Of a stretch of DNA of 64,000 bases, positions 57,187 through 64,000 are shown piece by piece. Location of the stretch: positions 20,689,105 to 20,753,104 of the forward strand of contig OZ020523.1 of the NCBI GenBank assembly GCA_963971425.1, read 5' to 3'. Every line of letters starts with the position of its first letter. The first letter of the stretch is position 1. Source of the stretch: Bryoerythrophyllum caledonicum (Eukaryota > Streptophyta > Bryopsida > Pottiales > Pottiaceae). The position numbers and the translations under genes were made by a program. A model generated the notes under the pieces. The model was not told the DNA's origin, did not search any database, and saw only the letters and a list, made by a program, of their open reading frames with translations.

Positions 57187-57935
57187 CTGTGGAAGTAAAG
57201 CAGGGTGTGCAATCATCAGCTTTGCCTTGTTCTGGTTCAGAAACTTTAACGTCGCAGCGGCCACAGTCTCATCCGCATATTGCCTAAAAAAGATGCAATC
57301 AGATCAATAAATTTGCTAAACCATCCCAATGATTCTCAAGCTCATGAGAAGCACTTCCAAGGAAAAAGGTTTTCTGATCTCACAACAAGGTAGAGATTTG
57401 AAATTATGGAAAGTAATTCTTACCGGCTCAAGCAAGAGCGGAAGAAGGTGTGCAAACTAGGGTCAGCATCGTGTAACACCGCCTCACCAAAGTCAAGAAA
57501 AAACTGCAAAATAACCTGTTTTCCAAAACAAAAATAGGTGATTATAAGGCCAGATTTGCAAAGTGAAGATAAACCTGCAAACAATGGCCTGTTTCTGAAG
57601 CCTTACCAAGAGAAGCAATCCGGTGCTGGTTTTCTGCGACGACGACGCAGCAGTGCCCCGGTTGAAGATCTTCACCAGGTGCGGGTACACCCGGCCCACC
57701 AGATCGCCGTTCTGCTCGCCCTTGGAGCACAATTGATGCAAATTCCTCACCTGAACAATGACAATGAAGATGAGAATCCCTGAGGTTATGGATACCCGCA
57801 AAACAACAAGGCGGTTGCACTTACGACTTGGAGGACGGTGGAGTCGTCAGCGGACGCGGATCCGGCAGTGTCGCGAACGGAGTGCGAGAGCTGGCGCAGC
57901 CAAATCGACCAGTTGCGCTCCTCGCTCTCCGCCAT
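57187..57935 (-). CDS. AP5Z1: AP-5 complex subunit zeta-like, first four exons
   Basis: Exons 57825-57935, 57607-57750, 57424-57515 and 57187-57283 (minus) have GT/AG borders and matching phases (0, 0, 2, 0) and join to 148 residues with no break. The start MAESEERNWSIWLRQLSHSV, then G-R-V-Y-P-H-L-V-K-I-F-N-R, I-L-Q-F-F-L-D-F-G-E-A-V-L-H-D-A-D-P-S-L and T-F-F-R-S-C-L-S-R fit my recollection of plant AP5Z1. That protein is part of the endosomal AP-5 coat complex with SPG11/SPG15-type partners. The next exons should lie below 57,187, but that DNA is LINE sequence and no further exon is seen in the window. The gene is either cut off or has an intron longer than 18 kb. Confidence 0.8.
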
Positions 57936-58019
57936 CGCTGTTAAACCCTAAAGCTCAGCTTCTTCAATCCTGACCCTCTCGTTCTCGCTTTCACCCCTTC
58001 TGAAAACTTAAAATCTATC

Positions 58020-58360
58020 CTCAACATGAAGTTCCAGCTTTCACTCTCTACTTTTTCTACTTTTTCTTTCTCTCCTCTCACTTTCTTTTTCTTATCTACA
58101 ATTTTCCCTTATTTTCTTTGTCCCCGTCTTTGGATGTTGGTTTCTTCTTGTAATCCAATGCGCACAGCTTTTTCGTCTTTCCTTATTCCTATTTATTCTT
58201 TATCTTTCTCAATTCTTCCCTTCTCTTCTCTACCTTTCTTTTCTTTTCTACTCTACTTTTTACCTTCTTTTCTTTTCTTTTTTTCTTTTTCCTTTGTATT
58301 TTCTTTCTCTTCTTTACTTTTTATCTTTACTTTTCTTTCTCTTTATTCTTTTCTTTAATC
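58020..58360. repeat. Pyrimidine-rich tract
   Basis: A TTTTCTTTCTCTTCC-type run of about 340 bp lies just upstream of the AP5Z1 start on the other strand. The 110-residue Phe/Ser/Leu frame is an artefact of composition. Confidence 0.7.
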
Positions 58361-60629
58361 CATAAAGGACCATGACTATTGATATGCTCCATAACTCCAA
58401 AGCCACTACAAAATTGCCCCGCTTAAGATGAGATGTTATGAAATTCATTCAAATATCTTTTAACTAATTTCAACCGTAGGATCTTTAAGTTGACTTCCAA
58501 CATTGAAAGATCCAATAGATAGTTTTGAATTAGCTAAATTGAAAGGACAAATCATTGAATATCTTTAGTGGTGGAACAAACAGACACTTTGTTCATGTTG
58601 GTCTCCTTCGAATATCAGAGTTCTTCTTTTCAAATCAATTATGAAGACACTTTATTCATGTTGGTCAAAAATTCTTTGACACATTGAGAAGAGTAATATT
58701 GGCCAACTTAAAATCAATGTCAATGTGTCAAAGGATGTTTTTTTTAAAACTACATAGTACATACACTGCATTTGAAAAAAAATCCAATGGACCATGTCAA
58801 AGGGTCTCGGGACCTTTTCACACTCAGCTTGGGGCTATCAATTATCTAGACCAAGGAACATCAAAAGATAATAATCTATAGCAAAAAGATGATTGTCAAG
58901 TATAATAATTGGAAGGTTTGACTAATCATAATCAAAGGCTATAATCTATGAGCTAAGTTTTTGAAAATTCATAGCAAATTGAAAATCAAATTCAACAAAT
59001 AAGAAAAAGAAAAAGGTGTATAAACCAACGAAGCATACGTTGAAAACAATTTTGCATTGTAAAGAAGTTACCGCGATGTGAAAAGTGTCCTTGTTTCCAA
59101 AAAAAAAATTGTATTAATGATTTTCAAAGTACTAGAAAAAGGTATGAAAAGGCTTGCAGGTCATGACCAGCTCCTTACAACCCAAGAGATTTTGCTTTTT
59201 ATGAATTTTTTATAAAAAATCATTAATGGCTCCTTAACCCCTAGAAGACTAGAGTCTCCTCAGGGGTCACTTTGAATTTCAATTGAGTCCCTCAATCTCA
59301 AATCTTTGCATGATTTTTTGAGATTTTTCATTGATTAGGCAAGATTTAATAGCTTTCCGTTGACATGATTTTTTAGAAATTTGACTTACGGTTCAAAAGT
59401 ACAAATATTTTAAATAACATATACAAATAAATAGGGCAGCGATTTAGTATGCCATATAATAAATAGTGTAGCAAAACTTCAATTAATTCTAAATTCGATA
59501 GAAATTCTAAATTTGAGTTTTTGTCCATTCAAAAATAAATAAAAATTCTTCTTTTATGAAACCGCGGTGAGGTAAACAGGGCCACCACCACAATTTGTAT
59601 ACACCAAATGCACACCCTTTACCTCGTGCCTCAAAAATTGCACATGTCATTTCTTAAATTCACCTTTTATCCCTGCCATTAAATTACCAATTAAATGATT
59701 TTATGGTACATAATCTGCCATAATATTCACTTCTAGAAATATTTTCAACAACAGAAATCAATGGTCTTAGGTCCATAGCATCTAGCCTTGCAACTTTAGA
59801 AAATCCTATGGTACATGTATTGACAGGAATATGAAATCCTGCACGGAATTTTGTGGACCTTATCCACTGTCATATGTCTTGTTTGACAAAATTTCGAAAG
59901 TATATTTAAAATGCCTTTCCTTTTTTTCTCATCAACTAGATAAAAATTTAAATTTTGGGGCTTACAACTCATCGCTCTAGGCTCGCAAAATAGCGAGCTC
60001 CACACAAGGTAGAACACAAAGGGAATGGAAATCTTTGCATACACCATATAGATTTTTGAATTTCAACAATATGAGAAGGATATGATATATGCAAAACTTG
60101 TTAGTGAATTGTTAATTCTCAACACATAGTTGCATTGCATGAGTTTTAAGGACATCTTCTAGCCCTCTTCTAATTCTCAAATATGGTGCACATGTGCCTA
60201 AGATGATCCTTTCTGAGTTTAAATTAGAAATTCACCGCCCATAGTGCAAAACTATTGACATAGAAGGTGGTCAACGTTTGTTGAAGGTGTCCAGTGAGTT
60301 TGGGTGCTAAAACATCACAGTCCTGTAGGGGTTAACCATATTGTGCAATTTATATACTTTTCCTATCCAATTAAAGGTCTAAAGGTATCTATCTACATCC
60401 AAGCTCCCAAGCATTGTTGATTTTGACCACTTTTAGAAGCTATGGAGTGTTGTTTGTAAGCCAAGAAGCCTTTTCAATCTTATTTTGCAATTTGATTGAT
60501 TGTAATTTATGGCTAACAAGGTTTCTTTTCAATTTTGGTTTGAAGCCACATTTACAACATACCATTTTTCATTGTAGCTAGACTAACAATATGAAACTTT
60601 TTTATGTACGGTTTATAAATCTATTTAAC
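58361..60629. other. AT-rich spacer
   Basis: No gene is seen. It contains the second copy of the short repeat (58,563-58,660) and phrases such as CCCCTAGAAGACTAG that belong to the dispersed repeat vocabulary. Confidence 0.4.
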
Positions 60630-63175
60630 CCCTAAAGTCCCAAGGCATTTTCACTCCAAAAGCACTTCAAAAGTTGAATGAATTTCATAGCATCTCATCG
60701 TATCTCATCTCGTTCATAGCATCTCATCTCGTTCATAGCATCTCATCTCGTCTCATCTCATCTCGTCTGATCTCGTCTCATCTCATCTCGTCTCATCTTG
60801 TCTCATCTTGTCTCATCTCATCCCATCTCGTCTCATCTCATCTCGTCTCATCTCATCTCATCTCGTCTCATCTCGTCTCATCTCGTCTCATCTCATCTCA
60901 TCTCATCTCATCTTGGTCTAGTGCAATGAATACGAAAGGAAACAAAAACTTGTATTTCTACATTCAACCGTAGAATCTCAATAAAGACATATTATGTAAC
61001 ATACTCACAAAATTTCATCAACGTTGACCGCATAGATTGAAAGATTATAGTGTTTGAAATAGAGCAAACGGTTCATTCTTTTATGGGTTGAGTGGATCAA
61101 CAGAATTTGACTTCACTTGTTGTCAAATTTGTGCACTACACAAGGGCTAAACTCATTACCATTATGTTTAACATGGTGTTAGTTCCTTGTATACTAATTT
61201 TTAGAGGTAGAGAAGGGGTGTAGCATATTTAAAACAATTGAGCAAGGTGTGAAGGTTCAAAGTTTGCTAATTCACATTTAATTTTTGTGAGCTTGATATG
61301 TTTTAGAGTAAGAGTGCAAAGTGTCAAAAAGAAGGTTTATGCCACATCTTGTAGTAGAAAAAATAAAAAGTAAAAAATATGAAGATCTCTAAGTTTCATG
61401 TGGAAAAGAAGAGGTTTTTTTGGTACCTTGCCCTACAATGTGTGACTTGGGTTAATGACTTGGGTTAATGTGCTATTTTTCACTAAAGAAAATAATTTCT
61501 TTTTGGCATTATGAAAGGAAATTATATTATTTGCTAGTATTAATAGAGTGTTCTAGCAAAGGTTTTGGAGTTGCTTGAGGTGCCCGCTCTCGGGATGTTT
61601 TCTTTAAAATGGCATAACTTTAAAGAAGAATGTTATAAATTGACACCATTGAAACCTGCCCAAACCTTCAAGAGTCCCATGATAGGACTGTTGGGAATTT
61701 AGGGGAATAATCCTGGACCATGTGCTACATTTTTCAAATTTTGATCCAAAATTGTTGCATAGTTTGCCTACAAATCTTGAAAACACATCAAATTTGTTGT
61801 CAAATATTCCTAATCTGAAAAAATGTATAATCATTCTAACTACAAATCACCAAAAAAAGGATTGTGGCTTCTTGACCCCAGCCCACAAAAGGGATTTGTT
61901 TCAGATGATCAATCATAAAAACCAAATTTTGTATAAGATTTCCACCATTATAAGAAAAACATTATAATGAGATCTCTTCTTTTCATGAGGAAATGATACT
62001 TGTTATATTCAACTTGCTGAATAAAGGTGAGAACTTTGACTTGTCTTGGTGTGAAAATTTTACACTATGGAAGGATTTTCATTGATAGTCTCAAATAAAA
62101 TAATGTAACTTACTTGTATTAAAATTCTCATATTTAACAGAAGATCATAGCAAAACAAATCGAAGTTACCTAAATTGCTTGCCCTTGGTAATTTTTAAAA
62201 GATGACATAATTTTTCTATGGGTCCTGTAAGAATAAAATACATATCCTCAAAGCTATTGTCTGCTTGCATCTTTGTAAGAAAATTCAAGGACTGGAAATA
62301 TAAATTGGAATCATGGGAACGTACCCAAGATTTACAAAAGTCCACCTCAGGACTTTTGGTCCTTAGGACTTAATCCTTAGTTTCCAAGTCATATTTCTCC
62401 AAAACCAAGATATGTGCTGATTTTTTTCTTTGAACTAACTTTGATGGAGATAGAATGCCTAATTTTAGTATCCAACCTTACAAAATTGAACTCAACCCAT
62501 GACCTAAACTTTGGGGAAAATTTCACGACATCCAGTGGTTCATGGAATAGATTATAGTGTTTAAAGCTACCGTATATTGGTTATGAAAATCGTGGATTTT
62601 GGAGGGTATACTTTGGAGCTTTATGCATCGATTGACTTTTGCAAGAATTTTAGTATTTTGAATTAAAAAAAGGTTACATTTACACCAAATTGATAGCTTT
62701 GCATCGACATATCATACTTGAAGAAAAGATTCATACATGATTGTTGATGATTTTTTTACTTTTGTCCACTTGATTGTGTACAAAAATGTTCCAAACTCAT
62801 ACAAATTAAAACGGAAGATTTATATGCAATGAGAGAGATCAACAATCTCAAAACAATGAAGAAGCTCTTGAAGACAAATTTCAATCAAAATTTAAGACCA
62901 AAATCATCTTCAAGCATGTGTATGAAATACAACATAGTATGCAACATGGTATTCATTGTACTTTTGGGTATTTGGTGTATTTTGTGTTGTATTCCTAGCT
63001 TTTCCATGAGTTCTACAACTCCAAATCATGATTTGATTTTTAGAGAGTGTTCATGTAATGTGTGCGCAAATCTAAACTTTACATTTCACAACCTAATTCC
63101 TTATGGATTTCATGTAAATTGAGGTTTAACACCTCGAGAGTCCCATTTTGGGTCTTCTGGGCACCAAAGGGTTAA
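60630..63175 (+). repeat. Long dispersed repeat, copy at 60-63 kb
   Basis: Related to 39,150-41,360 in the same orientation. It carries all blocks seen there plus the TCATC microsatellite at 60,690-60,914, which the first copy lacks at the corresponding point (40,890). Confidence 0.7.
60690..60914. repeat. (TCATC/TCGTC)n microsatellite
   Basis: About 225 bp of CTCATCTCATCTCGT-type 5-bp units. Confidence 0.95.
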
Positions 63176-64000
63176 GGGCCTTGTTCCATGTCCTTTCTAT
63201 GAAATGACAAGGTTAAGAATTTTGACATTGTGTACACTGATTGTCCGCTTCTTGATTTTAATACATGGCTGTCCAATATTCAATTTGCTGAAATCTTAAT
63301 TGACCTGCACATATTTACAAAATTATTTTGTTGTGCCTTTTACAACATTAGCGCCTAAGTATCAACCGGGTATTATAGTTTATCAAACTAATATCATATA
63401 GATAATAGACGAGAAGTGTACATTATGCATGTTGCTATTTGGTTTGAGATTAGCAACACCTCAATAAGGTGAAGAATGTTGATGAACCCACTTACATTAG
63501 AAGAGAATAGACCTTGAGTTCCTCCTCAGCTTCTAGACATCTGCTTAGAGATTTGCACTTCATTGATAAACCTTAATATTTGTAAATATTGCTTTTTATA
63601 TTCATTTGCTCATTTAAAGTGAAAAGGTGGGATCCGCATACCTCTTCGGACTTGAACTAATTTAACGTCTTAACCTTAGAGTTCCTTCAAGACAACCAAA
63701 ACTTGTTGGCAACCATTGGAAAATAAGCCCATCATAATTTGTGACACACTAGTCCAATGGGTATACCAACTACAGTAGGTATAGTATAGGGTGTGGCTTG
63801 ATATTTATTGTCACTTACTTCACTTTGTAGCTCATTCTAAATGTTATCAAACTGAAGTTTAAAGTGTGTTACATAGTGAGGTAAATAGCAGTAAATGCCT
63901 TGAGATGTGGAGAAACCTTACACTAGAAAGACACATATAACTTTTTTTCTACTTCAAAAATTTACTAAATTTGACAAGTGGAGATTTAGAACATTCAATA
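63176..64000. other. AT-rich spacer to the window end
   Basis: Nothing recognisable beyond short frames. Confidence 0.4.

Noticed and set aside
58026..58358. 110-codon Phe/Ser/Leu frame
   Set aside because: Composition artefact of a pyrimidine-rich tract; it lacks a believable membrane-protein pattern.

Overview
The window looks like nuclear DNA of a land plant: spliced genes with GT/AG introns (a GDSL lipase, a serine beta-lactamase-like hydrolase, an AP-5 zeta subunit), a plant-type FZR/CCS52 coding region, and dense transposons in AT-rich spacer. Gene style and the repeated family of plant-only element proteins remind me of a bryophyte, most likely a Marchantia-type liverwort. That is recollection and inference, not a database result.

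Positions 1-24,400 are a nest of mobile elements. Two nearly identical copies of a DUF7869-protein element (1-2,892 and 8,717-13,589) carry arrays of a 15-19 bp palindrome (core AGCTCGASTCGAGCT). Removing a later insertion at 13,590-22,551, marked by a 5-bp duplication ACTTT, joins copy 2 to 22,557-24,400. That stretch holds a small acidic-protein gene and a second palindrome array of related design. A 436-bp CACTA-type MITE sits in the leader of that gene.

A second family, called here TGCA-ORF units, recurs six times: A 2,893-6,568 (+), B 6,569-8,716 (-), EC 13,590-22,551 (-), D 16,527-20,161 (-, nested in EC), unit 1 45,261-47,550 (+) and unit 2 47,886-51,712 (-). Where both ends can be read, the units mostly have TG...CA termini and 5-bp target duplications. 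Most carry one reading frame: an N-terminal domain of about 200 residues, a charged or proline-rich linker, then a coiled coil. I see no reverse transcriptase, integrase or LTR pair in them. Removing D rejoins the EC frame into one protein of about 705 residues. This family is the best candidate here for an undescribed system.

Positions 24,400-38,600 hold the chromosomal genes. They are a five-exon GDSL lipase with a 1-base insertion and an in-frame stop (30,081-31,590), an intact two-exon serine hydrolase (32,428-34,863, minus), and an intronless FZR/Cdh1 copy with a frameshift (35,751-37,324, minus).

Positions 38,600-44,160 hold long dispersed repeats, inverted duplications, and an 890-bp (CAACCA)n to (CAA)n microsatellite. 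A LINE with endonuclease, RT, RNase H and CCHC-like regions follows on the plus strand (44,160-56,095), split by units 1 and 2. A second, minus-strand LINE fragment (56,290-57,165) begins about 20 bp after the fourth exon of an AP5Z1-like gene (57,187-57,935, minus), whose remaining exons are not seen. The rest (57,940-64,000) is AT-rich spacer with a second copy of the long dispersed repeat and a TCATC microsatellite. No tRNA, rRNA or CRISPR array was recognised.
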